A stretch of DNA of 64,000 nt from Schizophyllum amplum (lineage: Eukaryota; Basidiomycota; Agaricomycetes; Agaricales; Schizophyllaceae), in the NCBI GenBank assembly GCA_007026445.1, contig VDMD01000004.1:620001-684000 (forward strand), given 5' to 3'. The stretch's first letter is position 1, and each line of letters opens with the position of its first letter. Below, piece by piece: positions 1-11,420 of the stretch. The position numbers and the translations under genes are program-made. The notes under the pieces were generated by a model. That model saw nothing but the letters and a program-made list of their open reading frames with translations. It ran no database searches and was not told where the DNA came from.

Positions 1-580
1 GTCGAGGGGAGCTGAGCGAGCGTCAGCAAAAGGTCTAGACTGCGGCACCGGACATCGAACTGCTAATTCACATTGTCGAACGCTTCACAGCTCGCTCAGG
101 TGCGTGATGTTGGTTTCACTCCGCTCAGTTTCCTGATTCTCGCCTAGATGCTGTCCAAACTGACGAAGCTTTCGGAGGAATACAATGTTCTTTCCGTTTC
201 TATCTTGCTGTGAATGCCCTCGCCTTATTGTCCTTACAGATTGCGATCCTTTTGACGAACCAAGTACAATGTAAGTCATCATTTTCTCCCCCGACGTCGG
301 CTCAACATCACCCCTCTCTAGCCGACCCTGGCGCGACGATGACCTTCGTCGCGGGCGGTGCGCTCAAACCTATTGGCGGGCACATTTTATCGCACGCGTC
401 AGCTACGCGCATGTTCTTGCGCAAGGGTATGCATATCTCGTGTCTTCCACCGCAATTACTAACGGCTCCATTATCACAGGACGCGCAGAAGAGCGCGTTG
501 CCAAGCTAGTCGATAGCCCGGATCGACCAGAAAGCGAGGCTTCATATAAGCTCGACGAAGGCGGCTGGTCGGACGTCTAA
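1..580 (+). CDS. DMC1: Meiotic recombinase DMC1 (RecA/RAD51 family), 3' end only
   Basis: Strand-exchange recombinase of meiosis; only the last ~104 residues are in the window, the 5' end being cut off at base 1. Exons read 1-32, 91-99 (a 9-nt micro-exon coding LAQ), 148-186, 240-270, 322-426 and 480-580. The joined product shows [10 protein letters not shown], the Walker B/L2 region ending in a TNQ motif, then [20 protein letters not shown] and RMFLRKGR, and stops after GGWSDV. The DPGATMTF segment is the DMC1 form; RAD51 has a different sequence there, so I call DMC1 rather than RAD51. A TGCTAAT branch-point-like sequence sits at 61-67 in the first intron. All five introns are 48-57 nt with GT..AG ends. 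The reading frame is intact throughout. Confidence 0.9.
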
Positions 581-1403
581 TTCGTCACCTTGTCGCCTCT
601 CCACCTCGATGGCCTCTTGGCTCTGCTCTGCTGCTCGTGCTCCTGCTTTTCCGGCTTCCTGCGCTTCGCCTGCTCCCGTTTTCTTTATCTGACATGCTCG
701 CTTCAACTGTGCTCTCATTTCGGTAGTGCTTGTTGCTCTGATCTCGGCGTCTCGTGCTATGTGCTACGTAGTACCGTACGTGGCGATCCGACGCTCCTTC
801 ATGCTCTCGCTCTCTGTTCGACCTGTTCGGCCATACTGCTCAATGCTGGTATGTGCACTCCGCTCGCTGTCAGTATATGTACCTCATCGTACAGTTATAC
901 TCTATTTGACTACTAGTAATCTCTAGTAATACGTACCGCAAGTCGGTGGCGCTCTCAGCTCCGCGTGTGCAGGTCGGCGGATGCTCTGGGTACCTACGTA
1001 CCTCTGACTACGTACGTACGTATATGGCTCACAGCATTGCAGCTCCATATATAAGTACGAGTGTGGGATGTCAACTTGCAGGCGCTGACTTTTGCGGGCG
1101 TTGCATGCACGCATATCGGTGTCGAATGTCCAAGGACATGGACACTAGAGAGAAGTTCAGCCTTCGCCGCAAACCAACAAAGCGCCGGATCGTGCAGACA
1201 TATTGTGCACATGGTCGACCTGATCCTGGCCTGATCCGCCTCCTGCTGAGTCCTCTCACCCATGCGCTTGAGCAGAGATACGTGCCGGCCAACGTGCGAT
1301 CCTGCCCTATCCGACTCAATGAAACCGTTTAAATACCGCGATTCGCCATCCAACGCGAAACGAGTGCATCCCCTCCACCGTCGCCTGACAGACCCCTGGT
1401 GCC
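581..1403. other. Intergenic; TACGTA-rich, no gene seen
   Basis: No supportable coding region. The stretch is marked by repeated palindromic TACGTA/GTAC words at 761-783, 929-938 and 991-1025 (TACG tandem at 1009-1022), and a direct repeat CTAGTAAT at 912-929. It serves as the 3' flank of DMC1 and the promoter side of the RNase T2 gene. Confidence 0.6.
1328..1335 (+). promoter_or_regulatory. TATA-like element of RNase T2 gene
   Basis: TTTAAATA lies 69 bp before the ATG at 1404, a usual distance for a fungal secreted-enzyme gene with a short leader. Position and sequence only; no transcript data. Confidence 0.45.
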
Positions 1404-2551
1404 ATGGCCTTCGTTCCCATCGTCTCCGGTCTCCTGCTGTCCTCTGTCGCAGTGGCCACCGCGCATCGGCGCGACAACGTTTCACAGGTCCCGGACACCT
1501 ATCCGGACTTCGCTACTTGCAGTAGCATCCCGTCGTTCTTTTCCTGCGAGAACACGACGGAGATCACGAACACCTGCTGCTCACCCACCCCTGGAGGTCT
1601 CGTGTTGCAGACCCAGTTCTGGTCAACGTATACGGGACTGGAGGATGAAGGACAACTGCTGCCCAGGTCAAGCTGGACGATCCACGGGCTTTGGCCGGAT
1701 AATTGTGATGGGTGCGTGTGGTGCTTCGTAATTGTCGTTGCGTCGCTCACATATTCTTCCAGGACGTACGAATCCTACTGTGACTTGACGAGACAATACG
1801 ATCCGAACCCCTCCCCGAGCACCCTCGATGATGGGACTGAGGTTCCTGCTTATGACGGTCCCGGCGTCGACACATTTGTGAAGGACTTCGGCAGGGATGA
1901 TCTTCTGACCTACAGTGCGTGTGTCGTCTTATTCATGGACCCCTATTCGGCTGACCCATATCGCTCGACAGTGAACGCGTACTGGATTAATCAAGGCGGC
2001 TCTAACGCCGAATTCTGGGCTCATGAGGTTGGCGATGCCCACACTCTTCCTGGAACTCGTCTGACGTTGTTCAGTTTGGCAAGCATGCGACGTGTACATC
2101 CACGTTTGACCTTGCCTGCTATGGAGACTCGTACCAGGAACACGAAGACGTGATCAACTTCTTTGACGCCGTTATCCGCGCGTTCAAGCAGTATCCCACA
2201 TACGACATTCTCGCATCGTGCGTATCGCTCCCCCCACTTTCAGTGCTAAGGAGCTGACTTCCCCTTCCCAGAAACGGCATAGTCCCTTCGAACACGACTG
2301 CGTACTCTCTGGACCAAATTCACGCTGCTCTCAAATCGCAGACAGGCGCGTTGCCCTACGTCGGTTGCTCCCAAAACGGCACGCAACTGTCGGAGATCTG
2401 GTACTACTCCCACGTCTACGGATCGGAGCAGTACGGCACATACAAGCCTCTGGATACCACCTACAACTCAACTTGCACGACCAACGGTTCGGTCTGGTAT
2501 TACGAACGTACGCCGACCTCGGAGCGAGAGGTTCGACTAGGTTATCTCTAG
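1404..2551 (+). CDS. Secreted ribonuclease T2
   Basis: Acid endoribonuclease that cleaves RNA via 2',3'-cyclic phosphates, expected in the vacuole or outside the cell. Five exons: 1404-1711, 1763-1914, 1972-2027, 2075-2217, 2272-2551, giving 312 residues in one unbroken frame. The first ~20 residues are a signal peptide (MAFVPIV..LLSSVAVATA). Both catalytic blocks are present: CAS I as WTIHGLWPDNCDG (catalytic His) and CAS II as EFWAHEFGKHATC (Glu, Lys, His), the latter split by the intron at 2028-2074. Many paired cysteines fit the family's disulphides, and NGT/NTT sites may be N-glycosylated. The length is longer than the ~250-residue core; the C-terminal ~75 residues form an extra tail with a Cys pair, as in many fungal T2 enzymes. 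Confidence 0.93.
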
Positions 2552-2842
2552 ACATTGTTGTTGTGCGACTTCAGATACCTAGGTATGCTCTGATGTAGCT
2601 CATTGCCGAATGAATTCGGAGTCCGGCACAATCACGATGTCCTTGAGTATAAATTGACCCCTTCTGCCATTCCTTGAAATTACCATACTTAAGCGCGCGT
2701 CAACTTGAACAACGCGTCGCGTCTCGGATTTCGGCCCGGATAACGCGTCCACGTGACTGGCCAGAGACGCGTCGAATAAACAAAACCAAAACACCAACAA
2801 CGCTTTGCCTTCGCTCACCATCGAGCCACCTCTGCCCAAACT

Positions 2843-4614
2843 ATGACGGTCACTTTGCGTCTAGAGGACGCTCATACAGATGGGCGGACTCGGCGCTCTC
2901 TCCATGAATTATCGCGGGCAGTGGTGAAGAGCTCGAAGATTGTCGTCGTGACAGGCGCCGGCATCTCCTGCTCTTGTGGGATTCCGGTACGTTCGCTGCC
3001 ACTGCGCCTCAGGATGACGCTAAACTTGAACAGGACTTTCGCTCCTCTGATGGGCTATACGCTCTCGTGAAAAAGCAATACCCCGATGTCGTTCTCAAGG
3101 GTCGTGATCTCTTCGACGCGTCCCTATTCCGCGATGCCACGTCCACAGCCGTCTTCTACACCTTCATATCGCAGCTGAAGCAGTCGATCGACAAAGCGAC
3201 CCCCTCACCTACGCACCACTTCATCAAGGCTCTCAATGAGAAGAAGAAGCTCCTGCGTTCATATACCCAGAACATTGACGGTCTGGAGGAGCGCGTAGGC
3301 CTCCTCAGTAGCTCTAGCGATAGCGCCAAGGCTGCGAAGGGAAAGTCCAAGATCAGGACGAAGGATGTGCGCAATGTGCAACTTCACGGCGACATCCACC
3401 GCGTCCGTTGTATGTATTGTTGTGCAGAGCAGCCATGCACACCCGAGTATCTGTCGATGTTCAACGATGGGATACCACCAGACTGCCCCGAATGTCTGAA
3501 GCGGCGTATGTCTGGCTTCTTCCAGTCCATTGCTTGTCTGACCGTAGCTTTTTAGTCCAGGCGCGTGTGGCTAGGTCGGCACGACCCTTGAGAGTCGGCT
3601 CTCTACGACCGGCTATTGTGCTCTACGACGAACCGCATCCCCTCGGCGACGAGATTGGCACCATACAGACCTCGGACGTCGGGCGCAAGCCAGACTGCCT
3701 CATCATCATGGGCACGTCCTTGAAGGTCCACGGCCTCAAGAAGCTTGTCAAGGACTTCGCCAAGACTGTTCACGCGTCTGCGTCCACGTCCAAGAAGCTC
3801 TGCAAGGTCATCTTCGTCAACCGCACGCCCCCAGGCGCGGAGTGGACGGGCATCATCGACTACCACATAGAGGGAGACGCCGACTCGTGGGTGCAGATGA
3901 CTACAGAAGAGTGGAAGAAGGCTTTTCCCGGGGACTGGCAGTCGCAGACGACTCTCGTGGATTCGACCATGGCTTCGCCATTCCGCACGGTCAAGAGCGC
4001 GGTCCCCACTGGTGTCAAGGGCAAGCGCAAGGGTCAGATACATGGCGCACCTCGGTTGACTACGGTTCTGACGCATATATGCAGATGTTCGCAAGCCTAA
4101 TGGCGAAGGCGAAAATATTCCTCCATCCGTCGAAGATATGGTTCTCAGCACCCCCGACGCCATTCGCACATGGTCGAAGAAGGCTGGTGTCGAGGATTCC
4201 CCAAGTGTCCCTCGTCGTATGCCAGCCGAGCCAGACGCCATGGTGCTCAGTTCGCCGCAATATTTCAACCCTCCGAAGCCGACGTTGGTGGCACCGTTAT
4301 CTCCTAGCAAGCGCCAACAGCGCACGTCTCACTACGACCTGCAGTCGAGTCCGTCGAAGAAGCGGACAGGAGGCAAACCCAGGGTGTTGGACGACGATGA
4401 CGAGGCGCCTTTTGCGGTGACCAGGGTGCCGTCACCGAAGGATGATCCCTTCCTGGACTCCGAGGACGAAGACGAGGGCGAGATCGAGCAGCCGCTAGCC
4501 TTGTTGGCCAAGCTGACCGCAGCTAAGCCGCGTGCCCCCGCGCAGGACGATGGTCAGTTGAAGACGACGAGGACAACGCGGTCCTTCACACGAACGCGGT
4601 CTGCGAAAGTTTGA
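2843..4614 (+). CDS. Sirtuin, HST3/HST4-type NAD-dependent histone deacetylase
   Basis: NAD-dependent lysine deacetylase; by family, HST3/4 enzymes remove H3K56 acetylation after replication and guard genome stability. Exons 2843-2986, 3034-3505, 3556-4032, 4085-4614 give 540 residues, frame intact. The NAD pocket GAGIS is at ~36-40, with SCGIPDFRS following across intron 1, then TQNID and the catalytic His in QLHGDIHRVRC, a zinc site made of two C-x2-C pairs (CMYC..CPEC), and GTSLKVHG near the second NAD contact. The GRDLFD segment after DFRSSDGLY is typical of the HST3/4 branch. The last ~200 residues are a charged, Ser/Pro-rich tail with acidic runs, likely disordered and probably regulatory. 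The acceptor at 3551-3555 (TTTTTAG) was chosen because the AG five bases later would create a stop. Confidence 0.88.
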
Positions 4615-4795
4615 GACTGCTTCGCTCACCTGTACCGCACATTCTATCCTCGCTACCAATGCGCTACACGCCAGGCTCCGTTATTCAGTGTTTATTGTGG
4701 ACCTTTTTACCGGATTGCAGTACAATACGAAAGCAGAGACGACGATGGAACCAAGAGAGGACAGTGACGGAGAGGTGACTACTTCGAGAGACAAA

Positions 4796-5495
4796 TCAAT
4801 CCGTGATGAGCTCGGACACGCTCCAGTCCTCGAAACTGCCATCTGGTAGATAGCGTCGGATGATGAGAGGAATCTTGCGCTGTGAGAGCTCCTTGATGGC
4901 GATCTGCAGAGCGTCGGTTTCGCCATCGAGAGGAACAAGTACGGGGGCGTTCATGCTGTAAATCAGAAAGATCGTGAACACCGTCAGTATGGACACCAGA
5001 GGACAGAGTCTGACCTGATTTGCAGCGCGCGGGTACCCAATATTCGTGCTCGCTCGTACTTTGTGAGGTACGGTGTCGTGACGCGCTCCTTGTTGGGTTG
5101 CCGCTCGCCCGTGCTCGTCAACCTGCGGTTGTTTTCTCTCCTCGGCCTCCTCTAGACCACCCATCTTCGTGTCGGGGTCTGCCGCACCGTTGATGCCATT
5201 GACTTGCGCGTCTTCTGGGTCCCCAAACGTGGCCATGCCGCCCCTCCTGGTCAGCGCCGGGCTCAAGATCGCCATCCTGCCCGTTGGTTGGCTAGCAAGT
5301 CAAATCCGTCGTCCTAAGAAGAGACTGTATGAACGATGTGAAAGGGTGCGCAGGGGTGGTGCGCACGAAGCCATTGTCTCCTCCGAACCTGGTATTTGTT
5401 CAGCGCAGATCCTCGACTGTGCGTCAGAACACGCACGTTGTGTCATCGTAGCCCATATCCTCCATCGCGCCAGCGTCAAAACCATCGTCAGACAT
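4796..5495 (-). CDS. RPB6: RNA polymerase subunit RPB6 (common to Pol I, II, III)
   Basis: Small shared subunit of all three nuclear RNA polymerases. The conserved C-terminal domain is plain: [20 protein letters not shown] in the exon at about 5010-5085 joins, after an intron at ~4956-5014, to [18 protein letters not shown] and ends with [15 protein letters not shown]. The ATG at 5493-5495 starts [18 protein letters not shown], an acidic N-terminus as in RPB6. The stretch between (5090-5275) reads as [19 protein letters not shown] in one frame, while the domain follows in the +1 frame; no canonical intron bridges them well. A single extra base, for example in the T-run 5132-5135, would join them. 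The middle exon structure is therefore provisional; identity of the gene is not in doubt. Confidence 0.85.
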
Positions 5496-6946
5496 GATTA
5501 GGGGATATGTGTAAGAGCAGACAAAGAAGGGGACGCGTTCCAGGAAAGTTCAACGGTCGATCACAATGACCGTTCGCTACAAGGGGAAGTTTTGTGGCGG
5601 AGTTCGAAATTATGCCCTAAATGGACGGTCGTTGACATTGTTCTTAGACTTTTTGTTATTTTCCTCCTTCCAACCCATTGAACTTGCAATGAACACCCCC
5701 AGCGCCCGGCCGATGACAGCTGCTTACCTTCAACTTGAAGCTTGAAGCTTGACGCTTGACGACTGCAAATTGAAATCACTTGCTGCGAAAACGCCCTGGA
5801 AGAACATCTATCTCGATGCATCTCTCATGCAACGTCTACGCGTCGCTTACCCGGACCGGCTGGCCGTGTGCAGACGACATGTCTTTTGGTAGATCTCTCG
5901 GGAGAAGCTTCCAAACTGGCTCTTCGGCAGAATCTCCCCCTCGCTAGGCAGGCGAGGAGCATGGTATGTCCGGCGTCTATTGCCTACTATAATGGTCGAG
6001 CTCTCGTGTCTGTCTTGATCTGGGAATGTCTCTCTGGTACCATCCGACCTATCGACAGGACCTTGACGATACAGAAAGGCCTGCCGTGGCTTCGCGCGCG
6101 CCTCATGTTACCTGTCCCAACTTGGATTAGAACTCCTTCGGTCTGCACAACTTTACGTTATTGCCGCCATTCGCGTCGATCTTAATGACTAGTCGAGATG
6201 TCACCTAGCTGTGTTGGATTGACTTCGGTGTTTCAACAGACGTCAACATACCTCCTGGGCTTTTCTGAACTCGCCGTCTTCGACCAATCTCGGAGCCGCG
6301 ATACTTTTGTTGCCTATGCCACTGGCTCCCCAGGCGTCCAGGCTGCCGTTCGCCTGGCAATTCGACCTATACGCGTCGGGAGCATGCTATGTCGCCGCGA
6401 ATTATTTGCTTGATCCAAACTTCAGAAAGCTTCATATTTCCTGTTTGGGGCCACGTGAATCAAAGAAGACGCTCCGACCGACAGTTGTCAGCAACAGGAT
6501 CAGCGATTGGCGATGGTACCCTGCCAGGAGCACGTCGATGCAGCGTGTTTCGATGCTGGAGATGCCGGAGGTCAGGTGGGCGCTGACTCCGGATTCAAAT
6601 CTTTCTGTCGGCGGGGGAACGTCGAGGCGCGCCGGGCCAGCGGCGAAGATATCCGTGCAAAATGACCATTTCAATGACAGGGAATGTGTCACGGGAAGCT
6701 CGGCCTCTCCCGCCAGAAAGGGCGTATACTCCGCCAGAAATGTCAACAAATTCCCGATTCCAGGATTTCGACAGCCCGGTCTTTTTAGTCGGCGGACGGC
6801 TACAGCACAGCTCGTGTGGGACTTTACTTTGTACCACGACCATCTCTTGCTCTCCCCCCCGCCACTTCTCCTTTGTCCACTTCGGGGACATCCTCCAAGG
6901 ACCGTCATCCTAGCCGTTCAAACGTTCACCTCTATCCTATCAGAAC
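5496..6946. other. Long intergenic region, no gene supported
   Basis: 1.45 kb between the divergent RPB6 and RRM-protein genes. Open frames here lack start context, intron signals and recognisable domains. A short purine/pyrimidine repeat of CTTGAAG/CTTGACG lies at 5733-5762, and an E-box-like CCACGTGA is near 6451. It may hold the promoters of both flanking genes and long 5' leaders. Confidence 0.5.
5731..5764. repeat. Short tandem CTTGAAG/CTTGACG repeat
   Basis: About four imperfect 7-mer copies in a row (ACTTGAAG, CTTGAAG, CTTGACG, CTTGACG) some 240 bp upstream of RPB6. Seen directly; no known function. Confidence 0.5.
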
Positions 6947-9900
6947 ATGCCACAGAAGCCGGTGCAAAAGCCTCGCTCTTGGGGCTCGCGCTTCGACGCG
7001 CTCCCGCCGTCTTCGCCTCCCTCAACCATCGAGCACGACTTCGCCTCATCACCTACCTCGGAGTCCGTCATCGCCGCCACAACGAAGAAGAAAGAGGACA
7101 AGATGCCACACGACGCTAGCGTGTTCGTCGGAAGGTTCGTAGCCCTTTTCGTGATGTTGCACATGTCGTTCTGACGCATCTGAACAGTCTTCCGACGAAA
7201 CGTCGAACAACCTGAGCTTGCGCGCCTGCTCTCAGAACATCTGTCCGAGCATGCGGAGGTGCAAAATGTCAAGGTCGTCCGCGACGCCAAGGGTGGCGTC
7301 TGTGCCTTCGTACAGTGCGAGGTTCGCTCACGTCTACCTTTCGCGCGACTTGACCGACTGAAAGCCGATTATCAGGACGCTACAGCGGCCACTAACCTCA
7401 TCAATACGCTCCACTCTACACCTCCCAAGCCGTTCCTGGGTCGTATTCTGCGCTATGAGCCTGCAAGGGCGTTCAGGACCTTGTTGGTGTCATACAGGTT
7501 CGCCGCGCCCGGATTTCATGCGCATATACCCACTTATATGCACTCCCAGAGCCCCGAAGCAGCTCCTGCCGTCCGTGCAAGGTCGTGAGTGCGCCGACGA
7601 CCACGTTTCGCGTGAGCAGTTGGTCGATTTGGAGGTGCCTTTCGCTATGCGTATTTGGAAGTCACGGTCCTCCAAGTAAGCCCCAGGATGGTAGACGCAG
7701 CGAAGCACAGGACTGATGAGCATTTCAGGTTTTACAACGTGCAGTACAACGCGGATGCCGTTGAGGGAGAAGCCCGCAGCAAGGCCATTCAGCAGCAAGT
7801 CGAGGGTTACATGGACAACAGCCTCTACATCGATCCCGTCGCTTTCAATAGTGAAGTGCGTATGACCATATCCTTCCCTGACCCTTGACTCTCTTCGGAT
7901 CCATTATGTGTGTTTGTTTGGCATCATATTCTGACTTGCATCCAGACTATCAGCACCATGGCTTCCTACTTTGGTCAGTTGGAGTCCTTTGGCCCTTACA
8001 AGGGGTCAGAGCGTGGAGTGTCAGGTACGAGCTCGCTTTTTTTTCTCTAGGGCAGTACTGACGTGTCAGCAGAGTCTTCGGAGCAACAGTCCTATCCTGC
8101 CCCTCATGATGCGGAGCGTGCGGCGAACATGGACACAGGCTGTTACGAGATCAAGTGGGCTCACCGCGACGACTGTGTCACTGCTCTGATGGTGCGTGGC
8201 CTGTGTACGACCCATACATTTGTCTGATCTGTGTTTGCGCAGACACTTCGACGCGTCCCTCACTTGACGGTGACGTGGGCTCACCAGCCACAGTCCGCGT
8301 CTGACCGTACACCGTACGGCACTCCCCGTCAGCCTCAAATGATGAATACGGCCTCCTATCCCCTCCATGTCATGAGCCCGTCGCGCGACTCGCAGACGAC
8401 TCCACGTACGACACACGGAATCGGCTGTGCTAGCCCTATGCGAGAACACTCAAGCTTCTACTCCCCTGCCACCGCAGCCGCCGGAGACGCACACGACCAT
8501 TCATTCCAGTCCAACCTCGGTCAGAGACCTAAGGTTGAGCTGACCGACATCGACTTTCCGCCGCTGAGTGAGGGGAAAGAGCATGTGCGTGCGCATCGCG
8601 CATGGGATGAAATCGTGGCAGCAGATCCGAAACTGTGAGTCCGTCTTCTACTATTTTTTGACGATGACCCACCATAGGCATTAGACCGATCTCTCCCTTC
8701 TCGCCATCTCGCGAAGTTGAACGAGATGTCTCGCAAGGTCCTGATCGAGACGAAGAGTACGACGAGCATGAGCAAATACTCGATATGCCTTCGCCGCCCA
8801 TGCCTAGCCTTGGGATGTCGCCCATCACGCCAAAGACGCCCGGAAGCCAGTTCCCTATCACGCCGACTAGCTCAACCATGGGCATTGAGGGCATGCCTCT
8901 CTGCTTTGAAAATGGAGAGCGCGAGCTTGATCCCACGACACTGTTTGTTGGGGGCCTGGAGATGCATGGACCTGCGGCGTGGGACGAGGGACGCGTCACA
9001 AATGTGTTCGCCAAGTACGGCGGGTTACAGTCCGTGAAGGTCGTTCGACCAGGTCAGTGGGTCGATAGCCATGACCATACGTTCACTTATCCTTTTCTGC
9101 AGCGAACTCTCGCGCCGCCTTCGCCTTCGTGAAATTCGACAACATGGATTCCCCGGCTCGGGCGATTGCGGAAGAGGTCAGTCCGTCGACACCACAACGT
9201 TGATGACGTTCTCAGTTTTGCACAGCATAATCGTGTATACGATGGCCGGGCTATTCGGGTTCAGCTACGCGACTGCAATCCGCCTCGCAGTCCCTGGAAG
9301 CAGCGCCGCGGTCGTCAGCCTTACATGTCACCTCGCCCTTACCTCGAGGACGTTGACAATGCCGGCGCCAACAAGCTGCCGTTCGGGGACTACATAGGCA
9401 GCCAGTCGCGTGATAGCACTGTCGATGTTCTGGTCAAGGACTTCGCGGAGACCACTATCCACGCCGATGATGCTTTCCATCATGTACCGGCTCGCGCACA
9501 CCAGCGCACAGCAAGCGATGTCCTTGACGGCTCCGTCGTCTCTCGTCGTACCGAATCGGTGGCGCGGTCGGAGGGCCCTCCTCCCTCAGCTCATGCGCCT
9601 ACTGTGAGCTGGGCCGACGACACGCCTGCGTCGGCGGTGACCCCTCCACCTTCGTCGCTTGGCTCAGCCGGCTCTTCGGCGGCCCCCCATCCGGCGGCGC
9701 CGTATATGATGCCAAGTGGGGCATACTACCCTCCCGTCGGCCCTTGGATGGCGCCGTACCCTCCGCCTATGCAATACGCCATGCCGTATTATGCGCCATA
9801 TCCTCCTCCTCAGGTTGGGCAAGCGCCGACGCCGGCATTCGTCAGTCCCGTTGGCTCTGATGCTAGTGGTCCAGCCGCGAATACACCTCAGACTCTTGCG

Positions 9901-10631
9901 TGGGGACCGGCCCCGATGTACGGGGTAAGTCGTTGGATTGTGTGTATACTGAGCTGCGCTCATCGTCACTACAGCCTTGCGTGCCCTACCCGGCGTATCA
10001 GCGTCCCCACACAGAGCATGCCTCCGCGCAGTCACAGACCGTCAATGGGTCAGGACAAGCCCCCCTCGCTCCAACCGGCTTCGTCCAAGATAATCAGGGA
10101 ACCCTCATTCCCGTCTATCAGCCAGAGGCCCTCGATCAGTACATGGCAAGCCAGCCCCCTGGAGCGCGTCAAGCGCCCTTCCATCCTGCTTCTTCCCAAT
10201 CATGGTATCCCCAGCTTGTGCCGTACGGGAATCAGATGCCTCACGCGGCGGCGACGGCTGGTCGTATGCCGCAAGCACCCGCGCAAGCTGTCGCTTGGCC
10301 CGCGTCCGCCTACTATCCTGGTGCCGTTCAGCCCGCCGGACATATGCATGCGTCGCCTCCTGCGCCATCTGCACGGATGGGTTACGATATGTCGGCACAG
10401 GGACCTGCGCGTCGTCCCGGCCGCAAGGACCAGCAACAGTATGCCCGGGGCGGGCATCGGCAGTTCAACGGACACCGGCTCGCTCGCGGTGGACACCAGT
10501 CTCCTGTGAATGGTCCTTTCTATCAATTCCCTGCTGTTGAGGGCGGCCAGGTGCAGGGCGGCTTCGCTCACCCGCGGAGGTCGCCGCAAGGGGAATGGGG
10601 TCAGTGGAATCGCCCGGCAGTGCGAGGGTGA
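6947..10631 (+). CDS. Multi-RRM RNA-binding protein with Pro/Tyr-rich tail
   Basis: Predicted RNA-binding protein, probably cytoplasmic mRNA regulation; I do not recognise a yeast orthologue. Twelve exons: 6947-7134, 7188-7321, 7376-7497, 7550-7675, 7729-7855, 7946-8026, 8073-8191, 8243-8634, 8685-9052, 9103-9176, 9226-9924, 9975-10631. A first RRM starts at SVFVGSLPT and runs through GGVCAFVQCE; a second, more divergent RRM-like unit covers the FYNVQYNADAV..LRRVPHLTV part; a third, canonical RRM runs from TLFVGGLEM (RNP2) to SRAAFAFVKF (RNP1) and VQLRDCNPP. The last ~400 residues are rich in Pro, Tyr, Gln and Gly and end in an Arg/Gly-rich stretch (KDQQQYARGG..), suiting a condensate-forming tail. 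Just after the acceptor at 7187 the frame breaks: an extra A in 7198-7200 must be ignored for SLPT to join NVEQPELARLL. Confidence 0.82.
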
Positions 10632-11420
10632 TTTTTCTCTCATGTCTGTCTATTTCTCCAATTTCTTTTCCTTCTATCACGCATCTTGAGGCGTACTATT
10701 TCATCATCGTCTTCCGTCTCCGTTTATCTGGTATGCATCCCTCTAATCAAACAAACATGCATCGGAATATGGCCGTACGCACATGGATCTTTCTCATGAC
10801 AATGTTTGGCATCCCATTCGTTCTCGTCTTCCTCTTCCTTCTGATACTGGCCCCTATGCAATCATGTCCTTGGTCTGCACTTTGGAGCCGACTTACATAC
10901 TTATAATTCTTTCGTTCGTCGTGTTGGTCGTCCTGTTTTGCGACTGCTATCTCTACAAGTACGTTCTCCACCCTTAGTCAAATACATGTATTGAGGATAA
11001 CCACCATCCATAACCTTGCTCACGTTGGGACTATGGCGAGTCGAAGGTGCATTGTCTCCTTCTGCGCGTTATGAGTCCGGCCACGTGCGCGAAATTTGTG
11101 ATGCAATCAATGTCATTTCTTCTGCGTATCATGTAGGTACTTACTTATACCCCTTCGCAGTGAAGCTGAGGCTGGCTGAGGCTGACCGGATTGTCTATGC
11201 ATCATACAAAAATGCTTGCTCAAATGGACCATGATCCTATCGTGGCAGCTATGAGGTGTCTAGGTAACGGTCGCAGTCGCAGGGTCCGACGACGAGCGGC
11301 CGCGTAGAACGCCGTCCTCAGATCATCCTAAACCTCTTGGGAAGACATCGCGACTAGTGATTCGCATAAGTAAGTACATGTTAAGCCTTTCTTCTTTCCC
11401 TCGGCCTCCCCTTGCATTTC
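10632..11420. other. Intergenic, no gene seen
   Basis: About 790 bp holding the 3' flank of the RRM gene (T-rich, 10632-10720) and the promoter side of the lipase gene. No domain, no convincing exon. Confidence 0.5.

Noticed and set aside
1404..2551. Possibility that the RNase T2 is a ribotoxin-like effector
   Set aside because: Motifs are those of ordinary T2 enzymes; nothing in the sequence points to ribosome-specific cleavage.
6307..7119. A 270-codon + strand open frame overlapping the RRM gene start
   Set aside because: No domain, overlaps the conserved exon at 6947 in another frame, composition looks non-coding.
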